Source: Sanguibacter hominis ATCC BAA-789 (GTDB lineage: Bacteria; Actinomycetota; Actinomycetes; Actinomycetales; Cellulomonadaceae). Taken from it: 64,000 nucleotides of DNA. Under the pieces are notes generated by a model that was not told the DNA's origin, ran no database searches, and saw nothing but the letters and a program-made list of their open reading frames with translations. Where the stretch lies: positions 124,001 through 188,000 of the forward strand of contig NZ_JAAXOW010000001.1 in the NCBI RefSeq assembly GCF_012396185.1, in the 5' to 3' direction. A program made the translations under genes and the position numbers. Below are positions 37,555 through 48,008 of the stretch, piece after piece; the stretch's first letter is position 1; every line of letters begins with the position of its first letter.

Positions 37555-39126
37555 ATGACAAGCACCGACGCCCGAGACGAAGCCCGATCGCCGCGGCGGG
37601 CCGTAATCGACGGTGTGCCAGTCCTGTGGGAGGACGTGCGGACGGACCCTAGCGCATACCTCGTGCTCGCGGTGGGCTACCGCGACGCCTCCCCCGCAGA
37701 GGCAGGCCTCTCGCACCTCGTCGAGCACCTCGTGATGCGCCACGTGGACGTACCTCCGGGGGCGAACGCAAGCTCTGGCCCCGACGAGACGGTGTTCTGG
37801 GCGACCGGCCCGGAGCAGGTGCGCGCCGACTTCCTCCTCTCGGTCTGCGAGGCTCTCGAGCACGTTCGCACCATCGACGACGACGCGCTCGACATCGAGC
37901 GCCGCACGATCGTGGCAGAGATCGGTCGCGAGCAGCTCTGGGGCACGCACGACCCGTTCAGCCTGCGGTTCGGCCTCAGAGACCTCGGCGTGCTCGGGGT
38001 CAACCACGGGCGGCTGCTCGACTGGACGGCCGCCGAGGTGCGCGCGTTCGCCGAGCGACACCTGCACGCGGGCGCCGCGACGCTCGTCCTCACCGACGAG
38101 CCCTGGGACGGCATCCGGCTCCCCTTGCCCACCGGACCCGCTCCCGTGCGCAACGCCCCGGAGGACATGCTGGAGCACCGGATCGTCCACCGCGCGCCAG
38201 GCGCCCCGCTGCTCTGGACCGCCATGACCGGAGGCGAGCACGCCAGCGGAGCGACCGCGATCGCGCGCACCGTCCTCGAGCGCGCCGTCTACACCGCGGC
38301 ACGGACGCGGGACGGCAGCGCCTACGCCGTCGAGGCCGTCCGCTGGTTCGTCGGCGCCGGTGAGGCCTGGCACCTCGAGGTCGACGTGCCACCGCACGCC
38401 TGCGCGGCGGCAGTCCGCGCGCTCCTCGAGACCGTCGATCGGCTCACGACCGACGGTCCGACGTCGGACGAGCTGGACGCTGCGCGCCGTGCCATCCTCG
38501 CGGAGCACGAGCACTCGGGCGCGAGGATCGGGCGGCTCGTCGCCCACGCCACGCTCGAGCTGCTCGAGTCTCCCCGGCTGCCAGTCACCGCGGACGACGT
38601 CGCGCGCGCCTCGCTCGAGGAGGTCCGCGCAGCGCTGCATGCCGCGGCGCAGACCGCTGTGCTCACGCTTCCCTTGTCCCCGGAGGCCGAAGACGCAGTC
38701 GATGTCGCGGAGACGAACGGGTACGCCTGGTCGACCGGTGTCGAAGACCCCGAGGGACGCAGCCTCAAGGAGGTCGTCGACGCGGCCTTCGACATCCGCG
38801 GGACGCTGCGGGGCCGCGCGACGTCGACCGTCCACAACGGGAAGTTCTTCAGCCCCGCTCGCGGCGCGACCGTAGCCGTGTGCGACGACAGGCTCGTCCT
38901 CATGGATGCCGGCTTCGCCGCCACGCTCCTGCTCGACGAGCTCGAGCTCGTCGGTCGCGACTCGGACGGCGACGTCGAGCTCGTCACGTCGCGAGGCGGC
39001 GTCGTCGTACTCCACCCGGCGCACTACCGCGGCCTCCCGAAGAAGCTGGACGGGTGGATCGCGCGCGCACCGCGCGCTCTCGTGTACGACAAGGCGCGTG
39101 TCCCGCTGCTCGGCGGCGCCGACTGA
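37555..39126 (+). CDS. lone M16-type (insulinase-like) metallopeptidase
   Basis: A 523-residue protein. The inverted zinc motif HLVEH is at 54-58, and the downstream glutamate motif ERRTIVAE at 115-122 supplies the third ligand (Glu122, with Glu115 assisting). The H-to-E distance (64) is shorter than the usual 70-80. The C-terminal half (about 230-400) resembles the degenerate second M16 domain; the last 120 residues are unassigned. No signal peptide, so cytoplasmic. M16B peptidases often act in pairs or in peptide-natural-product maturation, but no partner or precursor gene is next to it. ATG 37555 has CGGAGGATCG upstream. Confidence 0.8.
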   Translation: MTSTDARDEARSPRRAVIDGVPVLWEDVRTDPSAYLVLAVGYRDASPAEAGLSHLVEHLVMRHVDVPPGANASSGPDETVFWATGPEQVRADFLLSVCEALEHVRTIDDDALDIERRTIVAEIGREQLWGTHDPFSLRFGLRDLGVLGVNHGRLLDWTAAEVRAFAERHLHAGAATLVLTDEPWDGIRLPLPTGPAPVRNAPEDMLEHRIVHRAPGAPLLWTAMTGGEHASGATAIARTVLERAVYTAARTRDGSAYAVEAVRWFVGAGEAWHLEVDVPPHACAAAVRALLETVDRLTTDGPTSDELDAARRAILAEHEHSGARIGRLVAHATLELLESPRLPVTADDVARASLEEVRAALHAAAQTAVLTLPLSPEAEDAVDVAETNGYAWSTGVEDPEGRSLKEVVDAAFDIRGTLRGRATSTVHNGKFFSPARGATVAVCDDRLVLMDAGFAATLLLDELELVGRDSDGDVELVTSRGGVVVLHPAHYRGLPKKLDGWIARAPRALVYDKARVPLLGGAD

Positions 39127-39144
39127 GGAGGCGGGGCCGACAGC

Positions 39145-40254
39145 TCAGGCGACCCTGCGGCCACGCAGCACGACCGCGCTCGGTGCCGCGAGGACCGCGA
39201 CGTCGACCGCCGGGTCTGCGGGGTAGACGACGACGTCGGCCTCGGCGCCCTCCGCGACCGGCGCCACGCCGAGGTACGCGCGGGTCCGCCAGCTCGCCGC
39301 CGCCAGGATCTCGAGCGGCGGGATGCCGCAGCGGGCGAGCTCCGCGCACTCGGTCGCGATCAACCCGTGGGGGATCGTCCCGCCCGCGTCGGTCCCGACG
39401 AGCAGCCGCACTCCTGCGTCGAACAGGTTGCGCACGTGCTCGTAGCGGCGCGCGTGCATGCGGCGCATGTGCTCGGCGTACACCGGGTAGCGGCCGGCGC
39501 TCGCCGCGATCGAGTCGAACCGGCCGACCTGCATGAGCGTCGGGGTCACCGCGATCCCCCGCCGTGCGACCTCGGCGACCTGCGCGTCGTCGAGACCCGT
39601 ACCGTGCTCGAGGCAGTCGACACCAGCGGCCAGCAGCCCGGGCAGCGCCTCGTGGGAGAAGGTGTGCGCCGTGACGCGGGCCCCCGCCGCGTGCACCCTC
39701 GCGAACGCGTCGGCGAGCACATCGTCAGGCCACAGCGGCCGCAGGTCCGCCCGCTCCCCCTCGTCGCGGTCTATCCAGTCGGCGACGACCTTGACCCAGC
39801 CGTCGCCGCGCGCCGCCTCGCGGGCGAGCTGCGCCGTCAGGTCCTCGACGTGCTCGAGCTCGACGGCGTAGCCACGCAGGTACCGCTTCGGCCGCGCGAC
39901 GTGCGTCCCGCAGCGCACCAGCCGCGGCAGGTCGTCACGCTCGTGCACCCACCGCGTGTCGAGCGGCGAGCCCGCGTCGCGCTGCAGCAAGACTCCGGAG
40001 TCACGATCAGTGACGGCCTGACGCACGGCTTCCTCGCGGGAAACGGCGCCTGTGGCGCCGAGCCCGACGTGGCAGTGCACGTCGACGAGACCGGGCACCG
40101 CCCACCCCTCGACGCGCACGACGTCGCGGCCCGGGAGCGTCGGACGCGTGAACGTCAGCCGACCCTCGACGACCCACGCCTCGGCGCGGACGTCGTCGTC
40201 GCCCAGGCGCACCGGCCCGGCGAGGTGCAGCACCGCGTCACGGCCCGACGTCAT
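39145..40254 (-). CDS. metal-dependent amidohydrolase (imidazolonepropionase-like)
   Basis: A 369-residue amidohydrolase-superfamily protein. VDVHCH gives His60 and His62; Lys155 in GWVKVVADW is the likely carbamylated bridging lysine; His197 (VTAHTF), His217 (EHGTGL) and Asp289 (VGTDAGG) complete a binuclear site. Residues 1-50 and 340-369 form the small beta domain. The arrangement fits the prolidase/imidazolonepropionase-like subgroup; the substrate is unknown. ATG 40254 lies 1 nt after the ffh stop, so it is the last gene of the amtB-glnK-glnD-ffh run. Only 18 nt separate it from the convergent M16 gene, with no terminator. Confidence 0.88.
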   Translation of the reverse strand: MTSGRDAVLHLAGPVRLGDDDVRAEAWVVEGRLTFTRPTLPGRDVVRVEGWAVPGLVDVHCHVGLGATGAVSREEAVRQAVTDRDSGVLLQRDAGSPLDTRWVHERDDLPRLVRCGTHVARPKRYLRGYAVELEHVEDLTAQLAREAARGDGWVKVVADWIDRDEGERADLRPLWPDDVLADAFARVHAAGARVTAHTFSHEALPGLLAAGVDCLEHGTGLDDAQVAEVARRGIAVTPTLMQVGRFDSIAASAGRYPVYAEHMRRMHARRYEHVRNLFDAGVRLLVGTDAGGTIPHGLIATECAELARCGIPPLEILAAASWRTRAYLGVAPVAEGAEADVVVYPADPAVDVAVLAAPSAVVLRGRRVA

Positions 40255-40255
40255 G

Positions 40256-41851
40256 TCAGCCGCCGAGCAGCTTCTTCAGCTCGTCCATGTCGGGCACGGC
40301 AGCGGCGTCAGGCTTGGAACCGAACCCGAACGCGGACCCCTTCGGTGCCGCTGGTGCGTCGGCGATCCCGGCTGCCCGGTTCGCCGCCTCGCGCTCCTGC
40401 TGGGCGCGCTTCGCCGGGTTGCCCGACTTCGCCTTGCCCTTGCCCTTCTTCGGCGGCGGAGCCATCCGGCCCTTGGACTTCTTGCCGCCCATACCCGGCA
40501 GCGCGCCCATCCCCGGCAGACCGCCGCCCGAGCGCGCCATCTGCTTCATCATCTTCTGAGCGCCCTCGAAGCGCTCGATGAGCTGGTTCACGGCCGTCGT
40601 CGTCGTGCCCGCACCCTTGGCGATGCGCGCCCGGCGCGAGCCATTGATGATCCGGTGGTTCGCCCGCTCGGCCGGCGTCATGGATCGCACGATCGCCTCG
40701 ACGCGGTCGACCTCGCGCTCGTCGAAGCTGTCGAGCGCCTCGCGCATCTGCCCCATGCCTGGGAGCATGCCGAGCATCTTCTTCATCGAGCCCATGTTGC
40801 GCATGGCCTGCATCTGCACGAGGAAGTCGTCGAGCGTGAAGTCGTCGCCGCTCTGGAGCTTCGCGGCCATCTTCTCGGCCTGCTCGGCGTCGAACGCCTT
40901 CTCCGCCTGCTCGATGAGCGTCAGCACGTCACCCATGTCGAGGATGCGCGACGCCATGCGGTCCGGGTAGAACGGTTCGAAGTCCTCGAGCTTCTCACCC
41001 GTCGACGCGAAGAGGATCGGGCGGCCGGTGACGCGCGCGACCGAGAGGGCCGCACCACCGCGCGCGTCGCCGTCGAGCTTCGACATCACGACACCCGTGA
41101 AGTCGACGCCCTCGAGGAACGCGCTCGCGGTCGCGACCGCGTCCTGGCCGATCATCGCGTCGATGACGAACAAGACCTCGTCCGGCTGCGTGGCCTCACG
41201 GATCTCGCGCGCCTGCGCCATGAGCTCGGCGTCGACGCCGAGGCGGCCAGCCGTGTCGATGATGACGACGTCGTGCTGACGCGAGCGGGCCGTCGCGACA
41301 CCGCCGACCGCGACAGCTACCGGGTCGCCCGTCGGGACCTCGTCCTCGCCCGCGACCCCGGGGTGGGGCGCATAGACGGTCGCCCCCGCACGCTCGCCGA
41401 CGACCTTGAGCTGCGTGACTGCGTTCGGACGCTGCAGGTCCGCTGCAACGAGCAGCGGCGTGTGGCCCTGATCCTTGAGGTGCTTCGCGAGCTTGCCCGC
41501 GAGCGTCGTCTTGCCGGCACCCTGGAGGCCGGCGAGCATGATGACGGTCGGCGCGGTCTTCGCGAACGACAGACCGCGCGCCTGCTCGCCACCGAGGATC
41601 GAGACGAGCTCCTCGTTGACGATCTTGACGACCTGCTGCGCCGGGTTGAGCGCCTCGGAGACCTCGGCCGACAGGGCGCGCTCACGCACCGCCCCGGTGA
41701 ACTCGCGGACCACAGGGACCGCGACGTCGGCGTCGAGCAGGGCTCGACGGATCTCGCGCACGGTGGCGTCGATGTCCGCCTCGGACAGGCGCCCGCGCGT
41801 GCGCAGGTTCTTGAACGTCGATGTCAGACGGTCAGACAGGGTGGCGAACAC
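40256..41851 (-). CDS. ffh: signal recognition particle protein Ffh
   Basis: A 531-residue SRP54 homologue. N domain 1-90, G domain with GLQGAGKTTLAGKLA, LVAADLQRPNAV, DTAGRL and SKLDGDARGG, and a Met-rich M domain (MQAMRNMGSMKKMLGMLPGMG) that binds signal sequences and 4.5S RNA. A Gly/Lys/Ala/Pro tail (about 455-531) is typical of actinobacteria. Start GTG 41851, with GAGGGAT upstream. A TAGGCT hexamer overlaps the glnD stop (41892-41897, minus) and may give ffh its own promoter. Confidence 0.97.
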   Translation of the reverse strand: MFATLSDRLTSTFKNLRTRGRLSEADIDATVREIRRALLDADVAVPVVREFTGAVRERALSAEVSEALNPAQQVVKIVNEELVSILGGEQARGLSFAKTAPTVIMLAGLQGAGKTTLAGKLAKHLKDQGHTPLLVAADLQRPNAVTQLKVVGERAGATVYAPHPGVAGEDEVPTGDPVAVAVGGVATARSRQHDVVIIDTAGRLGVDAELMAQAREIREATQPDEVLFVIDAMIGQDAVATASAFLEGVDFTGVVMSKLDGDARGGAALSVARVTGRPILFASTGEKLEDFEPFYPDRMASRILDMGDVLTLIEQAEKAFDAEQAEKMAAKLQSGDDFTLDDFLVQMQAMRNMGSMKKMLGMLPGMGQMREALDSFDEREVDRVEAIVRSMTPAERANHRIINGSRRARIAKGAGTTTTAVNQLIERFEGAQKMMKQMARSGGGLPGMGALPGMGGKKSKGRMAPPPKKGKGKAKSGNPAKRAQQEREAANRAAGIADAPAAPKGSAFGFGSKPDAAAVPDMDELKKLLGG

Positions 41852-41891
41852 CGGGTATCCCTCACGATCACAGCAACGATGACAGACGCTC

Positions 41892-41897
41892 AGCCTA
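41892..41897 (-). promoter_or_regulatory. possible -10 (TAGGCT) for ffh overlapping the glnD stop
   Basis: The minus strand reads TAGGCT; its TAG is the glnD stop codon. It lies about 40 nt before the ffh GTG. No clear -35 was identified. Confidence 0.3.
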
Positions 41898-43685
41898 CCC
41901 GCCCAGGGCCGCCAGGCCGCGCCGGTACAGGTCGTCGACGAGCCGCGCCCGCCAGGCGGTCCACCCGTTCGGCCCGAGCGAAGACGAGTCCGCCTCGGTC
42001 ACGATGCGCAGGATCTTCAGCAGGTCGCGGCGGTGCTCGACGACGTCGAGCAGCTCGGCGAGCGTCTCGGGCGCGTCCGGGTCCGCGGTCGTCGCGAGAC
42101 GGGCCAGCGTGAGGTGGTGCCGGACGAGGCGCGCCACGTCCCGGGCGACGCCCTCGTCGAAGCCCATGCGCCGCACGATCGCCGGAGCGATCTCGGCGCC
42201 CACGACCGAGTGGTCCGTAGCGCCCGGTCGCTTGCCGATGTCGTGCAGCAGCGCCGACAGCAGCAGCACCTCAGGATCCTCGACCTCACGGCGGTCACGG
42301 CCCGCGCGCGCGACCACCTCGACGAGGTGCCGGTCGACCGTGTGCCGGTGGATCGCAGACCGCTGCGGACGGTTGCGCACGGCCGCCCACTCAGGGATCC
42401 ACCCGGTCACGACGCCCGCGAGGTCGAGCGCCTCCCAGACCGCCACCTGGTCGTGCTGCGACCCGAGCAGCGTCATCAGGTAACCCCGCGCGACCTTGGG
42501 CCACGGCTCGGGCAGCGGCGGGCATCCCGCCAGGTTGACCGCCGTCACGGGCGAGACCGCGAGCCCGGTACGGGCGGCCGTCGCAGCGGCGCGCAGCGGC
42601 AGCAGCGGGTCCTTGTCGGGCTGCGCGTCGATCGCGAGGACGAGCTCGCCGTCGTGCTCCACGAGGCCGTCCGAGACCGCGCGCAGGCGCGGCGGCACGC
42701 GTCGACCGCGCACGACGAGCGGCCTGCGCGCGACCGACGGCCGCACGAGCGCCTGGCGCGCACGCCGGACCGTCGTGTCGAGCGCGTACGTCACGGTGCG
42801 CCCCGCCTCGGCGAGCGACGCGAGCAGGTCGTCCGCGTCGCCGACGCCCAGCAGCTGGGCGACCTCCTCCTGGTCCTGCTGGACCAGGCGGTTCGTCGAG
42901 CGGCCCGTGACGACCCCGAGCGCGTCGCGCACGTCCAGCAGGTGCGCCCGCGCGCGGTCGACGTCGCCGTGCGGCCGGTCCGTGAGCCACGACGCCGCGA
43001 GCGCGGAGAGCACGATCGCGTCCCGGATGCCGCCACGCGCCTCCTTGAGGTCCGGCTCGATCAGGTAGGCGATCTCGCCGCTGCGCTCCGCGCGGGCGCG
43101 CGTCGAGGCGAGCAGCTCGGGCAGGCGGCGCCGGGACGCGCCGCGCCAGTCCGTGAGCACGGCAGACGACGCCTTGTGCACGAGCAGCGCGTCCCCCGCG
43201 ACGACCCGCGTGTCGAGCAGCCCGACGGCGGCCGGCACGTCGGTCGACGCGACCTGACGGCACTGCGCGAGCGACCGCACCGAATGGTCAAGGTCGAGCC
43301 CGGCGTCCCACAGCGGGTACCAGAGCCGGTCGGCGAGCGCAGAGAGCTGCTGCGCCGAGCGCGTGCGCCCGTCGTGCAGGAGCACGAGGTCCAGGTCGCT
43401 CAGCGGCCCCGCGTCCCCGCGGGCCAGGCTGCCCACCGCGGCGAGAGCGACGCCGTGCTCCGGCTCGTCGCCGAGCGCCTCGCGCCACAGCGCGGCGAGC
43501 GCGGCCACGACCACGTCGCTCTGCCGACGACGGCGCTCGGCACCCGACTCGGCGCTCCCCGCGCCCTGCATCGTCCGACGTGCGTCCTCGAGCCGGAAGC
43601 GGCGGAGGTCCCGCACCCCGATGATCTCGGTGTGCGGGACCTCCTGCGCCCCGGATCGGATCGTTCCGTCCCGGTCGTCCTGCAT
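41895..43685 (-). CDS. glnD: PII nucleotidyltransferase GlnD, lacking ACT domains
   Basis: A 596-residue GlnD. Nucleotidyltransferase motif [19 protein letters not shown] at 85-103 with Asp97 and Asp99; the PII-uridylyltransferase helical region next; then an HD phosphohydrolase domain ([19 protein letters not shown], His481-Asp482). It stops about 115 residues later, where other GlnD proteins continue into two C-terminal ACT domains that sense glutamine; ffh starts 43 nt downstream, so there is no room for them. In several actinobacteria GlnD adenylylates GlnK at Tyr51 rather than uridylylating it. Begins 5 nt after glnK. Confidence 0.92.
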   Translation of the reverse strand: MQDDRDGTIRSGAQEVPHTEIIGVRDLRRFRLEDARRTMQGAGSAESGAERRRRQSDVVVAALAALWREALGDEPEHGVALAAVGSLARGDAGPLSDLDLVLLHDGRTRSAQQLSALADRLWYPLWDAGLDLDHSVRSLAQCRQVASTDVPAAVGLLDTRVVAGDALLVHKASSAVLTDWRGASRRRLPELLASTRARAERSGEIAYLIEPDLKEARGGIRDAIVLSALAASWLTDRPHGDVDRARAHLLDVRDALGVVTGRSTNRLVQQDQEEVAQLLGVGDADDLLASLAEAGRTVTYALDTTVRRARQALVRPSVARRPLVVRGRRVPPRLRAVSDGLVEHDGELVLAIDAQPDKDPLLPLRAAATAARTGLAVSPVTAVNLAGCPPLPEPWPKVARGYLMTLLGSQHDQVAVWEALDLAGVVTGWIPEWAAVRNRPQRSAIHRHTVDRHLVEVVARAGRDRREVEDPEVLLLSALLHDIGKRPGATDHSVVGAEIAPAIVRRMGFDEGVARDVARLVRHHLTLARLATTADPDAPETLAELLDVVEHRRDLLKILRIVTEADSSSLGPNGWTAWRARLVDDLYRRGLAALGG

Positions 43686-43690
43686 GCGAC

Positions 43691-45345
<1,655 letters not shown>

Positions 45346-45425
45346 CGGTGATCTCCCATCGCCAGCCCCTCGGCCGGCCCGGGATCAACAGTCGCGGACC
45401 TGCGTTTCGCCTGGACGCGATGCGT

Positions 45426-45472
45426 GTTCCGACCGTGTGACAGTTCCCGCCGCTACGTGAACACCATGTTTC
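45426..45472 (-). promoter_or_regulatory. candidate GlnR-type nitrogen regulator half-sites upstream of amtB
   Basis: Reading the minus strand, GTCAC-n6-GGAAC lies at 45441-45426 and GAAAC-n6-TTCAC at 45472-45457. GlnR boxes of actinobacteria combine GTnAC and GAAAC elements spaced by 6 nt; each pair here has that spacing with one mismatch, but the two pairs are 15 nt apart rather than 6. Position 80-127 nt before amtB is sensible for nitrogen control. Confidence 0.35.
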
Positions 45473-45493
45473 ATCGCCCTGCTGGTGCCGCTC

Positions 45494-46681
45494 TCAGTCG
45501 CCGAGCAGACCGTCGACGAACGCCTCCGGGTCGAACGGCGCGAGGTCGTCAGGGCCCTCCCCGAGCCCGACGAGCTTGACCGGGACCCCGAGCTCACGCT
45601 GGACGGCGACGACGATCCCACCCTTGGCGGTCCCGTCGAGCTTCGTCAGGACGATGCCCGTCACGCCGGCGACCTCGCCGAACACGCGCGCCTGGTTGAG
45701 GCCGTTCTGGCCCGTCGTCGCGTCGAGGACGAGGAGCACCTCGGTGAGCGGCGCCTCCTTGAGGATCACGCGGGAGATCTTGCCGAGCTCGTCCATGAGG
45801 CCGGCCTTGTTCTGGAGGCGGCCCGCAGTGTCGACGAGGACGACGTCCGCGTCCTCGCTGCGGCCGCGCCGGACGGCGTCGAACGCGACCGCCGCCGGGT
45901 CCGCACCGTCCCGGTCGGACCGGACGGTCGGGACGCCGACGCGCGAGCCCCAGGTCTCGAGCTGGTCGGCGGCCGCCGCACGGAACGTGTCGGCGGCGCC
46001 GAGCACGACCGAGCGGCCTTCGGCGACGAGGACGCGCGCGAGCTTGCCGACCGTCGTCGTCTTGCCGGTGCCGTTGACGCCGACGACGAGCACGACCGCG
46101 GGCGTCGGCGAGCCGTCCTCAGCCGTCGCTCCGGTCGTGCCGAGCGAGCGGTCGAGGGTCGGGTCAACGAGCTTGACCAGCTCGGCGCGGAGCATGTCCC
46201 GCACGACGGCGGCGTCCGCGACGCCGCGCACGCGCACCTGGGTGCGCAGGGACTCGATCAGCTCGGCCGTCGGGCCAGCGCCGACGTCGGCGAGGAGCAG
46301 GACCTCTTCGAGCTCGTCCCAGTCGTCCTCGGAGAGGTGGTCACGGGAGAGGACGGCGAGGAGCTTCTGCCCGAGCGGCGACCCCGAGCGGGCGAGCCGG
46401 TCGCGCAGTCGAGCAAGACGTCCGCCGACCGGCTCGGGAACCTCGAGGGACGGCGGGGTCTCGACGTCCTCGGCGAGGAGGTCAGGCTCCTCCTCGACCG
46501 CAGCGGCCGCGTCCTCGAGCGTCGTCGTCCCCGGGCCGACGCCGGCGGACGGGACGCTCGGAGGCGCCGCGACCGTGCCGGTGCCGCGACCTCGGCGGAC
46601 GCGCGGGCCGACGAGCGCCGCGGAGGCGCCCGCGAGGACGACGAGGGCGAGCAGGATCCAGAGCCAGGAGAAGTCGTTCAC
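45494..46681 (-). CDS. ftsY: SRP receptor FtsY
   Basis: A 395-residue SRP GTPase. An N-terminal membrane segment (about 4-28, NDFSWLWILLALVVLAGASA) anchors it, as in high-GC Gram-positives; a Pro/Glu-rich linker follows; NG domain from about 85 with VVGVNGTGKTTTVGKLA, LGAADTFRAAAADQL, DTAGRLQNKAGLMDEL and TKLDGTAKGG. It docks Ffh-ribosome complexes at SecYEG. Start is GTG 46681. It lies upstream of the nitrogen operon, so amtB-glnK-glnD sits between ftsY and ffh. Confidence 0.96.
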   Translation of the reverse strand: MNDFSWLWILLALVVLAGASAALVGPRVRRGRGTGTVAAPPSVPSAGVGPGTTTLEDAAAAVEEEPDLLAEDVETPPSLEVPEPVGGRLARLRDRLARSGSPLGQKLLAVLSRDHLSEDDWDELEEVLLLADVGAGPTAELIESLRTQVRVRGVADAAVVRDMLRAELVKLVDPTLDRSLGTTGATAEDGSPTPAVVLVVGVNGTGKTTTVGKLARVLVAEGRSVVLGAADTFRAAAADQLETWGSRVGVPTVRSDRDGADPAAVAFDAVRRGRSEDADVVLVDTAGRLQNKAGLMDELGKISRVILKEAPLTEVLLVLDATTGQNGLNQARVFGEVAGVTGIVLTKLDGTAKGGIVVAVQRELGVPVKLVGLGEGPDDLAPFDPEAFVDGLLGD

Positions 46682-46865
46682 CGGACCAGTCTCTCAGGTC
46701 GAGCGCGCCCAGGCACTGGGACATCTGACAAAACCAACTCACCGTTGACTTCCCTCCGAAACCCATCCGAAACGGACCTCAAGTACGTTTCCCCAAGCGC
46801 CAACCAGGGCGCACTACCGCCATGGGTCGTATGGGCTCATGGTCCACAACCAGGGGGTACTCGAA
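46682..46865. other. divergent intergenic region, ftsY / secreted protein
   Basis: 184 nt with lower GC than the flanking genes. The promoters of ftsY and the secreted protein must be here; I see no convincing -35/-10 pair. The ribosome site AGGGGG for the plus-strand gene is at its right end. Confidence 0.5.
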
Positions 46866-47375
46866 GTGAGAAGAGTTCTGACCGCTGCGGCCACGCTTGT
46901 CCTCGTTGCGGCAACATCGATCGTCGTCGCAACACCCTCAAGTGCACTCGACTGCACCCCACGGAAGGCTGCGCCGCGAATGGGATGCGAGGCTTCCGCA
47001 GTCATCAATGTCACTAAGAAGATCAACCAGAAGGGCAGGGAACTGGGGTCCTGCTACGTCGATACGAAGGGCGGAACGTGCACTGTGAATGCCTCCGGCA
47101 CGGTCACGAGGTCTGTGCAGACAGGGGTGGGCGTACCCATCAGTTTTGTCACCGCCAACCTCGGCATCACTGGAAGCGTCTCGTACACAATCTCGACCTC
47201 GTGCACGTCAGGAAAGCTCCCGGTCGGCAGCACCTACACCGCCTGGGCTCGGTACACGGAGTACAGGTACCAAGTTCAGCACATTGCTAAGTACGCAGGC
47301 GCGCCCAAGGGGGTCCAGACGTCGGGCTGGCTTACCGCACGCGTGCCCGTGCCAGGGGGTATCTATTGCGGGTGA
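46866..47375 (+). CDS. secreted cysteine-rich protein of unknown function, lower GC
   Basis: A 169-residue protein. Residues 1-27 are a clean signal peptide (RRVLTAAATLVLVAATSIVV, ending PSSA). The mature part contains six cysteines (30, 41, 63, 72, 113, 168), consistent with three disulfides, and many Ser/Thr/Val/Tyr residues suggesting a small beta-rich domain. No family recognised with confidence. GTG 46866 is preferred over ATG 46839 because CAGGGGG lies 8 nt before it. GC content and codon use (AAG, TAT, GTT, ATT more frequent) are clearly different from the neighbours, suggesting horizontal acquisition. It is a single gene flanked by minus-strand genes on both sides. Confidence 0.75.
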   Translation: MRRVLTAAATLVLVAATSIVVATPSSALDCTPRKAAPRMGCEASAVINVTKKINQKGRELGSCYVDTKGGTCTVNASGTVTRSVQTGVGVPISFVTANLGITGSVSYTISTSCTSGKLPVGSTYTAWARYTEYRYQVQHIAKYAGAPKGVQTSGWLTARVPVPGGIYCG

Positions 47376-47394
47376 TGTCCGGGACGCACCCTCC

Positions 47395-47424
47395 ACCGGT
47401 GAACAGTCGAGCGACTGTTCACCG
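47395..47424. terminator. 14-bp palindromic stem inside a larger inverted repeat
   Basis: CCGGTGAACAGTCG (47395-47408) pairs perfectly with 47411-47424 across 2 nt. Outer arms GATGTCC (47373-47379) and GGACATC (47433-47439) extend it, and GGACATCGCC recurs inverted as GGCGATGTCC near 47477. It lies between convergent genes and probably terminates both. Confidence 0.65.
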
Positions 47425-47528
47425 GGGGATGGTGGACATCGCCTCGGTTGGGGAACCGTACCGCTCGCAGCCAGGGCGATGTCCGCCACCACCGTCAGCA
47501 GACGGCGAGGTACGGCAGGAGGCCGCGC

Positions 47529-47906
47529 TCAGGCGGCGGAGCGGGGCCCGCGCTGCGGGACCGTCGTGCGAACGACGTCAGCCGCCTTCTCGAGGCGCGC
47601 CGTGATCTCCGCCGCCTGCACGTAACCCGCGCCCTCCTCGAGGTTCGCGAGGAAGAAGTCGCTCATCGACGTCTCGACGGGCGGCGCATCGACGATGCGT
47701 GCCACCTCGTCCGACGTGAGCTCGGGAGTCGGTTCGCCACGGCCGCGCAGGCTCGCCCACGCTCCCTTGACGTCGGACAGCATCCCGGCCACGCCTCGTC
47801 CCGCGCCGAAGCGCTCCGTCGTGACCGCACCTGCAGCCACCATGACGAGGGCGGCGGCGACGAGAGCGACGAGGAGCCAGGCGGAGAAACCGATGATCTG
47901 CTGCAC
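47529..47906 (-). CDS. small single-pass membrane protein downstream of smc
   Basis: A 125-residue protein with one N-terminal membrane helix (about 3-27, IIGFSAWLLVALVAAALVMVA) and a mostly helical cytoplasmic part: SDVKGAWASLRGRGEPTPELTSDEVARIVDAPP, written here in two blocks around residue 55, then EEGAGYVQAAEITARLEKAADVV. No family recognised. GTG 47906 has AGAGGGG directly upstream. It follows smc by 102 nt on the same strand. Confidence 0.7.
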   Translation of the reverse strand: MQQIIGFSAWLLVALVAAALVMVAAGAVTTERFGAGRGVAGMLSDVKGAWASLRGRGEPTPELTSDEVARIVDAPPVETSMSDFFLANLEEGAGYVQAAEITARLEKAADVVRTTVPQRGPRSAA

Positions 47907-48008
47907 CCCTCTATTGTGGGACGAATTCGCGTGAGGCGGGTGGCGTCCGCGCCGTGGTGCGGGATTCGCCACACGATCTTCACCCACCCGCCCGGGCAGG
48001 ACGCCGGG

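Noticed and set aside
37516-39024. 502-codon minus-strand open frame
   Set aside because: Antisense to the M16 peptidase gene, which has the family motifs and ribosome site.
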